A DNA stretch of 64,000 bases from Eutrigla gurnardus (Eukaryota > Chordata > Actinopteri > Perciformes > Triglidae): NCBI GenBank assembly GCA_963514095.1, contig CAUPSS010000027.1, positions 186,001 to 250,000 on the forward strand. Reading direction: 5' to 3'. Shown one piece after another: positions 40,562 through 55,088 of the stretch. Numbering within the stretch: position 1 is the stretch's first letter; every line of letters starts with the position of its first letter. The notes under the pieces were generated by a model. That model was not told where the DNA came from. It worked only from the letters and a program-made list of their open reading frames with translations, and did no database searches. The position numbers and the translations under genes were made by a program.

Positions 40562-43090
40562 AACCAGTCTATCATAGGGCTGACATGTAGAGACAGACAG
40601 GTGACCAGTCTATCACAGGGCTGACATGTAGAGACAGACAGGTAACCAGTCTATCACAGGGAGACATGTAGAGACAGACAGGTAACCAGTCTATCACAGG
40701 GAGACATGTAGAGACAGACAGGTAACCAGTCTATCACAGGGAGACATGTAGAGACCGACAGGTAACCAGTCTATCACATGGAGACATGTGGAGACAGACA
40801 GGTAACCAGTCTATCACAGGGAGACATGTAGAGACAGACAGGTAACCAGTCTATCACAGGGAGACATGTAGAGACCGACAGGTAACCAGTCTATCACAGG
40901 GGGACATGTAGAGACAGACAGGTAACCAGTCTATCACAGGGAGACATGTAGAGACAGACAGGTAACCAGTCTATCACAGGGAGACATGTAGAGACAGACA
41001 GGTAACCAGTCTATCACAGGGAGACATGTAGAGACAGACAGGTGACCAGTCTATCACAGGGAGACATGTAGAGACAGACAGGTAACCAGTCTATCACAGG
41101 GAGACATGTAGAGACAGACAGGTAACCAGTCTATCACAGGGCTGACATGTAGAGACAGACAGGTAACCAGTCTATCACAGGGAGACATGTACAGACAGAC
41201 AGGTAACCAGTCTATCACAGGGCTGACATGTAGAGACAGACAGGTAACCAGTCTATCACAGGGCTGACATGTAGAGACAGACAGGTAACCAGTCTATCAT
41301 AGGGCTGACATGTAGAGACAGACAGGTAACCAGTCTATCACATGGAGACATGTGGAGACAGACAGGTAACCAGTCTATCACAGGGAGACATGTAGAGACA
41401 GACAGGTAACCAGTCTATCACAGGGAGACATGTAGAGACCGACAGGTAACCAGTCTATCACAGGGGGACATGTAGAGACAGACAGGTAACCAGTCTATCA
41501 CAGGGAGACATGTAGAGACAGACAGGTAACCAGTCTATCACAGGGAGACATGTAGAGACAGACAGGTAACCAGTCTATCACGGGGCCGACATGTAGAGAC
41601 AGACAGGTAACCAGTCTATCACAGGGAGACATGTAGAGACAGACAGGCAACCAGTCTATCACAGGGCTGACATGTAGAGACAGACATGTAACCAGTCTAT
41701 CACAGGGCCGACATGTAGAGACAGACAGGTAACCAGTCTAGACATGTAGAGACAGACAGGTAACCAGTCTATCACAGGGAGACATGTAGAGACAGACAGG
41801 TAACCAGTCTATCATGGGGCCGACATGTAGAGACAGACAGGTAACCAGTATATCACAGGGAGACATGTAGAGACAGACAGGTAACCAGTCTATCACAGGG
41901 GGACATGTAGAGACAGACAGGTAACCAGTCTATCACAGGGCTGACATGTAGAGACAGACAGGTAACCAGTCTATCATAGGGCTGACATGTAGAGACAGAC
42001 AGGTAACCAGTCTATCACATGGAGACATGTGGAGACAGACAGGTAACCAGTCTATCACAGGGAGACATGTAGAGACAGACAGGTAACCAGTCTATCACAG
42101 GGCCGACATGTAGAGACAGACAGGTAACCAGTCTATCACATGTAGAGACAGACAGGTAACCAGTCTATCACAGGGAGACATGTAGAGACAGACAGGTAAC
42201 CAGTCTATCACAGGGCTGACATGTAGAGACAGACAGGTAACCAGTCTATCATAGGGCTGACATGTAGAGACAGACAGGTAACCAGTCTATCACATGGAGA
42301 CATGTGGAGACAGACAGGTAACCAGTCTATCACAGGGAGACATGTACAGACAGACAGGTAACCAGTCTATCACAGGGCTGACATGTAGAGACAGACAGGC
42401 AACCAGTCTATCACAGGGCTGACATGTAGAGACAGACAGGTAACCAGTCTATCACAGGGCCGACATGTAGAGACAGACAGGTAACCAGTCTATCACAGGG
42501 AGACATGTAGAGACAGACAGGTAACCAGTCTATCACAGGGAGACATGTAGAGACAGACAGGTAACCAGTCTATCATGGGGCCGACATGTAGAGACAGACA
42601 GGTAACCAGTCTATCACAGGGAGACATGTAGAGACAGACAGGTAACCAGTCTATCACAGGGGGACATGTAGAGACAGACAGGTAACCAGTCTATCACAGT
42701 AAGACATGTAGAGACAGACAGGTAACCAGTCTATCACAGGGAGACATGTAGAGACAGACAGGTAACCAGTCTATCACAGGGAGACATGTAGAGACAGACA
42801 GGTAACCAGTCTATCACAGGGAGACATGTAGAGACAGACAGGTAACCAGTCTATCACAGGGCTGACATGTAGAGACAGACAGGTAACCAGTCTATCACAG
42901 GGAGACATGTAGAGACAGACAGGTAACCAGTCTATCACAGGGAGACATGTACAGACAGACAGGTAACCAGTCTATCACAGGGCTAACATGTAGAGACAGA
43001 CAGGTAACCAGTCTATCACAGGGCTGACATGTAGAGACAGACAGGTAACCAGTCTATCATAGGGCTGACATGTAGAGACAGACAGGTAAC
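40562..43090 (+). repeat. Shuffled segment with 31- and 32-base units
   Basis: A mosaic related to both 24.9-26 kb and 32-33 kb. Markers: 31-base unit at 41731-41761, TATATCAC at 41849, 32-base unit at 42126-42157, CAGTAAG at 42700, and CTAACATG at 42983. From about 41.58 to 42.13 kb it follows 25.2-25.71 kb at offset 16,418. Confidence 0.87.
42126..42157 (+). repeat. Truncated 32-base unit
   Basis: Reads CTATCACATGTAGAG, lacking eight bases between two ACA triplets of the standard CACAGGGAGACATG. This fits a slippage or microhomology deletion. It is the homologous position of the 31-base unit at 25708. Confidence 0.9.
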
Positions 43091-46000
43091 CAGTCTATCA
43101 CAGGGAGACATGTAGAGACAGACAGGTAACCAGTCTATCACAGGGAGACATGTAGAGACAGACAGGTAACCAGTCTATCACGGGGCCGACATGTAGAGAC
43201 AGACAGGTAACCAGTCTATCACAGGGAGACATGTAGAGACAGACAGGTAACCAGTCTATCACAGGGGGACATGTAGAGACAGACAGTTAACCAGTCTATC
43301 ACAGGGAGACATGTAGAGACAGACAGGTAACCAGTCTATCACATGGAGACATGTAGAGACAGACAGGTAACCAGTCTATCACAGGGGGACATGTAGAGAC
43401 AGACAGGTAACCAGTCTATCACAGGGAGACATGTAGAGACAGACAGGTAACCAGTCTATCACAGGGAGACATGGAGAGACAGACAGGTAACCAGTCTATC
43501 ACAGGGAGACATGTAAAGACAGACAGGTAACCAGTCTATCACAGGGAGACATGTAGAGACAGACAGGTGACCAGTCTATCACAGGGAGACATGTAGAGAC
43601 AGACAGGTAACCAGTCTATCACAGGGGGACATGTAGAGACAGACAGGTAACCAGTCTATCACAGGGAGACATGTAGAGACAGACAGGTAACCAGTCTATC
43701 ACAGGGAGACATGTAGAGACCGACAGGTAACCAGTCTTTCACAGGGGGACATGTAGAGACAGACAGGTAACCAGTCTATCACAGGGAGACATGTAGAGAC
43801 AGACAGGTAACCAGTCTATCACAGGGAGACATGTAGAGACAGACAGGTAACCAGTCTATCACGGGGCCGACATTTAGAGACAGACAGGTAACCAGTCTAT
43901 CACAGGGAGACATGTAGAGACAGACAGGTAACCAGTCTATCACAGGGCTGACATGTAGAGACAGACAGGTAACCAGTCTATCACAGGGAGACATGTAGAG
44001 ACAGACAGGTAACCAGTCTATCACAGGGAGACATGTAGAGACACACAGGTAACCAGTCTATCACAGGGCTGACATGTAGAGACAGACAGGCAACCAGTCT
44101 ATCACAGGGCTGACATGTAGAGACAGACAGGTAACCAGTCTATCACAGGGCCGACATGTAGAGACAGACAGGTAACCAGTCTATCACAGGGAGACATGTA
44201 GAGACAGACAGGTAACCAGTCTATCACAGGGAGACATGTAGAGACAGACAGGTAACCAGTCTATCATGGGGCCGACATGTAGAGACAGACAGGTAACCAG
44301 TCTATCACAGGGAGACATGTAGAGACAGACAGGTAACCAGTCTATCACAGGGGGACATGTAGAGACAGACAGGTAACCAGTCTATCACAGGGCTGACATG
44401 TAGAGACAGACAGGCAACCAGTCTATCACAGGGCTGACATGTAGAGACAGACAGGTAACCAGTCTATCACAGGGCCGACATGTAGAGAAAGACAGGTAAC
44501 CAGTCTATCACAGGGAGACATGTAGAGACAGACAGGTAACCAGTCTATCACAGGGAGACATGTAGAGACAGACAGGTAACCAGTCTATCATGGGGCCGAC
44601 ATGTAGAGACAGACAGGTAACCAGTCTATCACAGGGAGACATGTAGAGACAGACAGGTAACCAGTCTATCACAGGGAGACATGTAGAGACAGACAGGTAA
44701 CCAGTCTATCACAGGGAGACATGTAGAGACAGACAGGTAACCAGTCTATCACAGGGCTGACATGTAGAGACAGACAGGTAACCAGTCTATCACAGGGAGA
44801 CATGTAGAGACAGACAGGTAACCAGTCTATCACAGGGAGACATGTACAGACAGACAGGTAACCAGTCTATCACAGGGCTGACATGTAGAGACAGACAGGT
44901 AACCAGTCTATCACAGGGGGACATGTAGAGACAGACAGGTAACCAGTCTATCACAGGGAGACATGTAGAGACAGACAGGTAACCAGTCTATCACAGGGAG
45001 ACATGTAGAGACAGACAGGTAACCAGTCTATCACAGGGAGACATGTAAAGACAGACAGGTAACCAGTCTATCACAGGGAGACATGTAGAGACAGACAGGT
45101 AACCAGTCTATCACAGGGAGACATGTAGAGACAGACAGGTAACCAGTCTATCACAGGGAGACATGTAGAGACAGACAGGTAACCAGTCTATCACAGGGAG
45201 ACATGTACAGACAGACAGGTAACCAGTCTATCACAGGGCTGACATGTAGAGACAGACAGGTAACCAGTCTATCACAGGGAGACATGTAGAGACAGACAGG
45301 TAACCAGTCTATCACAGGGAGACATGTACAGACAGACAGGTAACCAGTCTATCACAGGGCTGACATGTAGAGACAGACAGGTAACCAGTCTATCACAGGG
45401 CTGACATGTAGAGACAGACAGGTAACCAGTCTATCATAGGGCTGACATGTAGAGACAGACAGGTAACCAGTCTATCACATGGAGACATGTGGAGACAGAC
45501 AGGTAACCAGTCTATCACAGGGAGACATGTAGAGACAGACAGGTAACCAGTCTATCACAGGGAGACATGTAGAGACCGACAGGTAACCAGTCTATCACAG
45601 GGGGACATGTAGAGACAGACAGGTAACCAGTCTATCACAGGGCTGACATGTAGAGACAGACAGGTAACCAGTCTATCATAGGGCTGACATGTAGAGACAG
45701 ACAGGTGACCAGTCTATCACAGGGCTGACATGTAGAAACAGACAGGTAACCAGTCTATCACAGGGAGACATGTAGAGACAGACAGGTAACCAGTCTATCA
45801 CAGGGAGACATGTAGAGACAGACAGGTAACCAGTCTATCACAGGGCTGACATGTAGAGACAGACAGGCAACCAGTCTATCACAGGGCTGACATGTAGAGA
45901 CAGACAGGTAACCAGTCTATCACAGGGCCGACATGTAGAGAAAGACAGGTAACCAGTCTATCACAGGGAGACATGTAGAGACAGACAGGTAACCAGTCTA

Positions 46001-46874
46001 TCACAGGGAGACATGTAGAGACAGACAGGTAACCAGTCTATCATGGGGCCGACATGTAGAGACAGACAGGTAACCAGTCTATCACAGGGAGACATGTAGA
46101 GACAGACAGGTAACCAGTCTATCACAGGGGGACATGTAGAGACAGACAGGTAACCAGTCTATCACAGGGAGACATGTAGAGACAGACAGGTAACCAGTCT
46201 ATCACAGGGAGACATGTAGAGACAGACAGGTAACCAGTCTATCACAGGGGGACATGTAGAGACAGACAGGTAACCAGTCTATCACAGGGAGACATGTAGA
46301 GACAGACAGGTAACCAGTCTATCACAGGGAGACATGTAGAGACAGACAGGTAACCAGTCTATCACAGGGAGACATGTAAAGACAGACAGGTAACCAGTCT
46401 ATCACAGGGAGACATGTAGAGACAGACAGGTGACCAGTCTATCACAGGGAGACATGTAGAGACAGACAGGTAACCAGTCTATCACAGGGAGACATGTAGA
46501 GACAGACAGGTAACCAGTCTATCATGGGGCCGACATGTAGAGACAGACAGGTAACCAGTCTATCACAGGGAGACATGTAGAGACAGACAGGTAACCAGTC
46601 TATCACAGGGAGACATGTAGAGACAGACAGGTAACCAGTCTATCACAGGGAGACATGTAGAGACAGACAGGTAACCAGTCTATCACAGGGCTGACATGTA
46701 GAGACAGACAGGTAACCAGTCTATCACAGGGAGACATGTAGAGACAGACAGGTAACCAGTCTATCACAGGGAGACATGTACAGACAGACAGGTAACCAGT
46801 CTATCACAGGGCTGACATGTAGAGACAGACAGGTAACCAGTCTATCACAGGGGGACATGTAGAGACAGACAGGT
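43091..46874 (+). repeat. Long-range copy of 15.6-19.35 kb
   Basis: Follows 15,601-19,350 at a constant offset of 27,490 up to about 46.84 kb. Shared rare markers: CACGGGGCCG (43181 and 15691), CAGTTAACC (near 43286), TCTTTCAC (near 43737), GACACACAGG (44041 and 16551), the CTG start unit (45625 and 18135), and CATGGGGCCG (46525 and 19035). Differences seen: GTAGAG here against GCAGAG near 15783, one GACATGGAG unit lost near 43430, and GTAGAAACAG near 45736. It diverges near 46,845, where this copy has a five-G unit and the other a CTG unit. Confidence 0.9.
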
Positions 46875-49800
46875 AACCAGTCTATCACAGGGAGACATGT
46901 AGAGACAGACAGGTAACCAGTCTATCACAGGGAGACATGTAGAGACAGACAGGTAACCAGTCTATCACAGGGAGACATGTAAAGACAGACAGGTAACCAG
47001 TCTATCACAGGGAGACATGTAGAGACAGACAGGTAACCAGTCTATCACAGGGAGACATGTAGAGACAGACAGGTAACCAGTCTATCACAGGGAGACATGT
47101 AGAGACAGACAGGTAACCAGTCTATCACAGGGAGACATGTACAGACAGACAGGTAACCAGTCTATCACAGGGCTGACATGTAGAGACAGACAGGTAACCA
47201 GTCTATCACAGGGAGACATGTAGAGACAGACAGGTAACCAGTCTATCACAGGGAGACATGTACAGACAGACAGGTAACCAGTCTATCACAGGGCTGACAT
47301 GTAGAGACAGACAGGTAACCAGTCTATCACAGGGCTGACATGTAGAGACAGACAGGTAACCAGTCTATCATAGGGCTGACATGTAGAGACAGACAGGTAA
47401 CCAGTCTATCACATGGAGACATCTGGAGACAGACAGGTAACCAATCTATCACAGGGAGACATGTAGAGACAGACAGGTAACCAGTCTATCACAGGGAGAC
47501 ATGTAGAGACCGACAGGTAACCAGTCTATCACAAGGGGACATGTAGAGACAGACAGGTAACCAGTCTATCACAGGGCTGACATGTAGAGACAGACAGGTA
47601 ACCAGTCTATCATAGGGCTGACATGTAGAGACAGACAGGTGACCAGTCTATCACAGGGCTGACATGTAGAGACAGACAGGTAACCAGTCTATCACAGGGA
47701 GACATGTAGAGACAGACAGGTAACCAGTCTATCAGAGGGAGACATGTAGAGACAGACAGGTAACCAGTCTATCACAGGGCTGACATGTAGAGACAGACAG
47801 GCAACCAGTCTATCACAGGGCTGACATGTAGAGACAGACAGGTAACCAGTCTATCACAGGGCCGACATGTAGAGAAAGACAGGTAACCAGTCTATCACAG
47901 GGAGACATGTAGAGACAGACAGGTAACCAGTCTATCACAGGGAGACATGTAGAGACAGACAGGTAACCAGTCTATCATGGGGCCGACATGTAGAGACAGA
48001 CAGGTAACCAGTCTATCACAGGGAGACATGTAGAGACAGACAGGTAACCAGTCTATCACAGGGGGACATGTAGAGACAGACAGGTAACCAGTCTATCACA
48101 GGGAGACATGTAGAGACAGACAGGTAACCAGTCTATCACAGGGAGACATGTAGAGACAGACAGGTAACCAGTCTATCACAGGGGGACATGTAGAGACAGA
48201 CAGGTAACCAGTCTATCACAGGGAGACATGTAGAGACAGACAGGTAACCAGTCTATCACAGGGAGACATGTAGAGACAGACAGGTAACCAGTCTATCACA
48301 GGGAGACATGTAAAGACAGACAGGTAACCAGTCTATCACAGGGAGACATGTAGAGACAGACAGGTGACCAGTCTATCACAGGGAGACATGTAGAGACAGA
48401 CAGGTAACCAGTCTATCACAGGGAGACAATAAGAGACAGACAGGTAACCAGTCTATCACAGGGCTGACATGTAGAGACAGACAGGTAACCAGTCTATCAC
48501 AGGGAGACATGTAGAGACAGACAGGTAACCAGTCTATCACAGGGAGACATGTACAGACAGACAGGTAACCAGTCTATCACAGGGCTGACATGTAGAGACA
48601 GACAGGTAACCAGTCTATCACAGGGCTGACATGTAGAGACAGACAGGTAACCAGTCTATCATAGGGCTGACATGTAGAGACAGACAGGTAACCAGTCTAT
48701 CACATGGAGACATGTGGAGACAGACAGGTAACCAGTCTATCACAGGGAGACATGTAGAGACAGACAGGTAACCAGTCTATCACAGGGAGACATGTAGAGA
48801 CCGACAGGTAACCAGTCTATCACAGGGGGACATGTAGAGACAGACAGGTAACCAGTCTATCACAGGGAGACATGTAGAGACAGACAGGTAACCAGTCTAT
48901 CACAGGGAGACATGTAGAGACAGACAGGTAACCAGTCTATCACGGGGCCGACATGTAGAGACAGACAGGTAACCAGTCTATCACAGGGAGACATGTAGAG
49001 ACAGACAGGTAACCAGTCTATCACAGGGGGACATGTAGAGACAGACAGTTAACCAGTCTATCACAGGGAGACATGTAGAGACAGACAGGTAACCAGTCTA
49101 TCACATGGAGACATGTAGAGACAGACAGGTAACCAGTCTATCACAGGGGGACATGTAGAGACAGACAGGTAACCAGTCTATCACAGGGAGACATGTAGAG
49201 ACAGACAGGTAACCAGTCTATCACAGGGAGACATGGAGAGACAGACAGGTAACCAGTCTATCACAGGGAGACATGTAAAGACAGACAGGTAACCAGTCTA
49301 TCACAGGGAGACATGTAGAGACAGACAGGTGACCAGTCTATCACAGGGAGACATGTAGAGACAGACAGGTAACCAGTCTATCACAGGGGGACATGTAGAG
49401 ACAGACAGGTAACCAGTCTATCACAGGGAGACATGTAGAGACAGACAGGTAACCAGTCTATCACATGGAGACATGTGGAGACAGACAGGTAACCAGTCTA
49501 TCACAGGGAGACATGTAGAGACAGACAGGTAACCAGTCTATCACAGGGAGACATGTAGAGACCGACAGGTAACCAGTCTATCACAGGGGGACATGTAGAG
49601 ACAGACAGGTAACCAGTCTATCACAGGGCTGACATGTAGAGACAGACAGGTAACCAGTCTATCATAGGGCTGACATGTAGAGACAGACAGGTGACCAGTC
49701 TATCACAGGGCTGACATGTAGAGACAGACAGGTAACCAGTCTATCACAGGGAGACATGGAGAGACAGACAGGTAACCAGTCTATCACAGGGAGACATGTA

Positions 49801-50981
49801 GAGACAGACAGGTAACCAGTCTATCACAGGGCTGACATGTAGAGACAGACAGGCAACCAGTCTATCACAGGGCTGACATGTAGAGACAGACAGGTAACCA
49901 GTCTATCACAGGGCCGACATGTAGAGAAAGACAGGTAACCAGTCTATCACAGGGAGACATGTAGAGACAGACAGGTAACCAGTCTATCACAGGGAGACAT
50001 GTAGAGACAGACAGGTAACCAGTCTATCATGGGGCCGACATGTAGAGACAGACAGGTAACCAGTCTATCACAGGGAGACATGTAGAGACAGACAGGTAAC
50101 CAGTCTATCACAGGGGGACATGTAGAGACAGACAGGTAACCAGTCTATCACAGGGAGACATGTAGAGACAGACAGGTAACCAGTCTATCACAGGGAGACA
50201 TGTAGAGACAGACAGGTAACCAGTCTATCACAGGGGGACATGTAGAGACAGACAGGTAACCAGTCTATCACAGGGAGACATGTAGAGACAGACAGGTAAC
50301 CAGTCTATCACAGGGAGACATGTAGAGACAGACAGGTAACCAGTCTATCACAGGGAGACATGTAAAGACAGACAGGTAACCAGTCTATCACAGGGAGACA
50401 TGTAGAGACAGACAGGTGACCAGTCTATCACAGGGAGACATGTAGAGACAGACAGGTAACCAGTCTATCACAGGGAGACAATAAGAGACAGACAGGTAAC
50501 CAGTCTATCACAGGGCTGACATGTAGAGACAGACAGGTAACCAGTCTATCACAGGGAGACATGTAGAGACAGACAGGTAACCAGTCTATCACAGGGAGAC
50601 ATGTACAGACAGACAGGTAACCAGTCTATCACAGGGCTGACATGTAGAGACAGACAGGTAACCAGTCTATCACAGGGCTGACATGTAGAGACAGACAGGT
50701 AACCAGTCTATCACAGGGCTGACATGTAGAGACAGACAGGTAACCAGTCTATCACATGGAGACATGTGGAGACAGACAGGTAACCAGTCTATCACAGGGA
50801 GACATGTAGAGACAGACAGGTAACCAGTCTATCACAGGGAGACATGTAGAGACCGACAGGTAACCAGTCTATCACAGGGGGACATGTAGAGACAGACAGG
50901 TAACCAGTCTATCACAGGGAGACATGTAGAGACAGACAGGTAACCAGTCTATCACAGGGAGACATGTAGAGACAGACAGGT
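46875..50981 (+). repeat. 4,107-bp block, copy 1
   Basis: Start of a head-to-tail duplication. Private markers GACATCTGG with CCAATCTATC (47421), CACAAGGGGAC near 47531 and CTATCAGAGGG near 47730 all recur 4,107 bases later. It contains AATAAG units at 48428 and 50480 (2,052 apart), so it is itself built from two related halves of about 2.05 kb. Confidence 0.93.
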
Positions 50982-53900
50982 AACCAGTCTATCACAGGGA
51001 GACATGTAGAGACAGACAGGTAACCAGTCTATCACAGGGAGACATGTAGAGACAGACAGGTAACCAGTCTATCACAGGGAGACATGTAAAGACAGACAGG
51101 TAACCAGTCTATCACAGGGAGACATGTAGAGACAGACAGGTAACCAGTCTATCACAGGGAGACATGTAGAGACAGACAGGTAACCAGTCTATCACAGGGA
51201 GACATGTAGAGACAGACAGGTAACCAGTCTATCACAGGGAGACATGTACAGACAGACAGGTAACCAGTCTATCACAGGGCTGACATGTAGAGACAGACAG
51301 GTAACCAGTCTATCACAGGGAGACATGTAGAGACAGACAGGTAACCAGTCTATCACAGGGAGACATGTACAGACAGACAGGTAACCAGTCTATCACAGGG
51401 CTGACATGTAGAGACAGACAGGTAACCAGTCTATCACAGGGCTGACATGTAGAGACAGACAGGTAACCAGTCTATCATAGGGCTGACATGTAGAGACAGA
51501 CAGGTAACCAGTCTATCACATGGAGACATCTGGAGACAGACAGGTAACCAATCTATCACAGGGAGACATGTAGAGACAGACAGGTAACCAGTCTATCACA
51601 GGGAGACATGTAGAGACCGACAGGTAACCAGTCTATCACAAGGGGACATGTAGAGACAGACAGGTAACCAGTCTATCACAGGGCTGACATGTAGAGACAG
51701 ACAGGTAACCAGTCTATCATAGGGCTGACATGTAGAGACAGACAGGTGACCAGTCTATCACAGGGCTGACATGTAGAGACAGACAGGTAACCAGTCTATC
51801 ACAGGGAGACATGTAGAGACAGACAGGTAACCAGTCTATCAGAGGGAGACATGTAGAGACAGACAGGTAACCAGTCTATCACAGGGCTGACATGTAGAGA
51901 CAGACAGGCAACCAGTCTATCACAGGGCTGACATGTAGAGACAGACAGGTAACCAGTCTATCACAGGGCCGACATGTAGAGAAAGACAGGTAACCAGTCT
52001 ATCACAGGGAGACATGTAGAGACAGACAGGTAACCAGTCTATCACAGGGAGACATGTAGAGACAGACAGGTAACCAGTCTATCATGGGGCCGACATGTAG
52101 AGACAGACAGGTAACCAGTCTATCACAGGGAGACATGTAGAGACAGACAGGTAACCAGTCTATCACAGGGGGACATGTAGAGACAGACAGGTAACCAGTC
52201 TATCACAGGGAGACATGTAGAGACAGACAGGTAACCAGTCTATCACAGGGAGACATGTAGAGACAGACAGGTAACCAGTCTATCACAGGGGGACATGTAG
52301 AGACAGACAGGTAACCAGTCTATCACAGGGAGACATGTAGAGACAGACAGGTAACCAGTCTATCACAGGGAGACATGTAGAGACAGACAGGTAACCAGTC
52401 TATCACAGGGAGACATGTAAAGACAGACAGGTAACCAGTCTATCACAGGGAGACATGTAGAGACAGACAGGTGACCAGTCTATCACAGGGAGACATGTAG
52501 AGACAGACAGGTAACCAGTCTATCACAGGGAGACAATAAGAGACAGACAGGTAACCAGTCTATCACAGGGCTGACATGTAGAGACAGACAGGTAACCAGT
52601 CTATCACAGGGAGACATGTAGAGACAGACAGGTAACCAGTCTATCACAGGGAGACATGTACAGACAGACAGGTAACCAGTCTATCACAGGGCTGACATGT
52701 AGAGACAGACAGGTAACCAGTCTATCACAGGGCTGACATGTAGAGACAGACAGGTAACCAGTCTATCATAGGGCTGACATGTAGAGACAGACAGGTAACC
52801 AGTCTATCACATGGAGACATGTGGAGACAGACAGGTAACCAGTCTATCACAGGGAGACATGTAGAGACAGACAGGTAACCAGTCTATCACAGGGAGACAT
52901 GTAGAGACCGACAGGTAACCAGTCTATCACAGGGGGACATGTAGAGACAGACAGGTAACCAGTCTATCACAGGGAGACATGTAGAGACAGACAGGTAACC
53001 AGTCTATCACAGGGAGACATGTAGAGACAGACAGGTAACCAGTCTATCACGGGGCCGACATGTAGAGACAGACAGGTAACCAGTCTATCACAGGGAGACA
53101 TGTAGAGACAGACAGGTAACCAGTCTATCACAGGGGGACATGTAGAGACAGACAGTTAACCAGTCTATCACAGGGAGACATGTAGAGACAGACAGGTAAC
53201 CAGTCTATCACATGGAGACATGTAGAGACAGACAGGTAACCAGTCTATCACAGGGGGACATGTAGAGACAGACAGGTAACCAGTCTATCACAGGGAGACA
53301 TGTAGAGACAGACAGGTAACCAGTCTATCACAGGGAGACATGGAGAGACAGACAGGTAACCAGTCTATCACAGGGAGACATGTAAAGACAGACAGGTAAC
53401 CAGTCTATCACAGGGAGACATGTAGAGACAGACAGGTGACCAGTCTATCACAGGGAGACATGTAGAGACAGACAGGTAACCAGTCTATCACAGGGGGACA
53501 TGTAGAGACAGACAGGTAACCAGTCTATCACAGGGAGACATGTAGAGACAGACAGGTAACCAGTCTATCACATGGAGACATGTGGAGACAGACAGGTAAC
53601 CAGTCTATCACAGGGAGACATGTAGAGACAGACAGGTAACCAGTCTATCACAGGGAGACATGTAGAGACCGACAGGTAACCAGTCTATCACAGGGGGACA
53701 TGTAGAGACAGACAGGTAACCAGTCTATCACAGGGCTGACATGTAGAGACAGACAGGTAACCAGTCTATCATAGGGCTGACATGTAGAGACAGACAGGTG
53801 ACCAGTCTATCACAGGGCTGACATGTAGAGACAGACAGGTAACCAGTCTATCACAGGGAGACATGGAGAGACAGACAGGTAACCAGTCTATCACAGGGAG

Positions 53901-55088
53901 ACATGTAGAGACAGACAGGTAACCAGTCTATCACAGGGCTGACATGTAGAGACAGACAGGCAACCAGTCTATCACAGGGCTGACATGTAGAGACAGACAG
54001 GTAACCAGTCTATCACAGGGCCGACATGTAGAGAAAGACAGGTAACCAGTCTATCACAGGGAGACATGTAGAGACAGACAGGTAACCAGTCTATCACAGG
54101 GAGACATGTAGAGACAGACAGGTAACCAGTCTATCATGGGGCCGACATGTAGAGACAGACAGGTAACCAGTCTATCACAGGGAGACATGTAGAGACAGAC
54201 AGGTAACCAGTCTATCACAGGGGGACATGTAGAGACAGACAGGTAACCAGTCTATCACAGGGAGACATGTAGAGACAGACAGGTAACCAGTCTATCACAG
54301 GGAGACATGTAGAGACAGACAGGTAACCAGTCTATCACAGGGGGACATGTAGAGACAGACAGGTAACCAGTCTATCACAGGGAGACATGTAGAGACAGAC
54401 AGGTAACCAGTCTATCACAGGGAGACATGTAGAGACAGACAGGTAACCAGTCTATCACAGGGAGACATGTAAAGACAGACAGGTAACCAGTCTATCACAG
54501 GGAGACATGTAGAGACAGACAGGTGACCAGTCTATCACAGGGAGACATGTAGAGACAGACAGGTAACCAGTCTATCACAGGGAGACAATAAGAGACAGAC
54601 AGGTAACCAGTCTATCACAGGGCTGACATGTAGAGACAGACAGGTAACCAGTCTATCACAGGGAGACATGTAGAGACAGACAGGTAACCAGTCTATCACA
54701 GGGAGACATGTACAGACAGACAGGTAACCAGTCTATCACAGGGCTGACATGTAGAGACAGACAGGTAACCAGTCTATCACAGGGCTGACATGTAGAGACA
54801 GACAGGTAACCAGTCTATCACAGGGCTGACATGTAGAGACAGACAGGTAACCAGTCTATCACATGGAGACATGTGGAGACAGACAGGTAACCAGTCTATC
54901 ACAGGGAGACATGTAGAGACAGACAGGTAACCAGTCTATCACAGGGAGACATGTAGAGACCGACAGGTAACCAGTCTATCACAGGGGGACATGTAGAGAC
55001 AGACAGGTAACCAGTCTATCACAGGGAGACATGTAGAGACAGACAGGTAACCAGTCTATCACAGGGAGACATGTAGAGACAGACAGGT
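50982..55088 (+). repeat. 4,107-bp block, copy 2
   Basis: Repeats the preceding block: CATCTGG at 51528, CACAAGGGGAC near 51638, CTATCAGAGGG near 51837, AATAAG units at 52535 and 54587. I saw no marker that differs between the copies. Confidence 0.93.
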
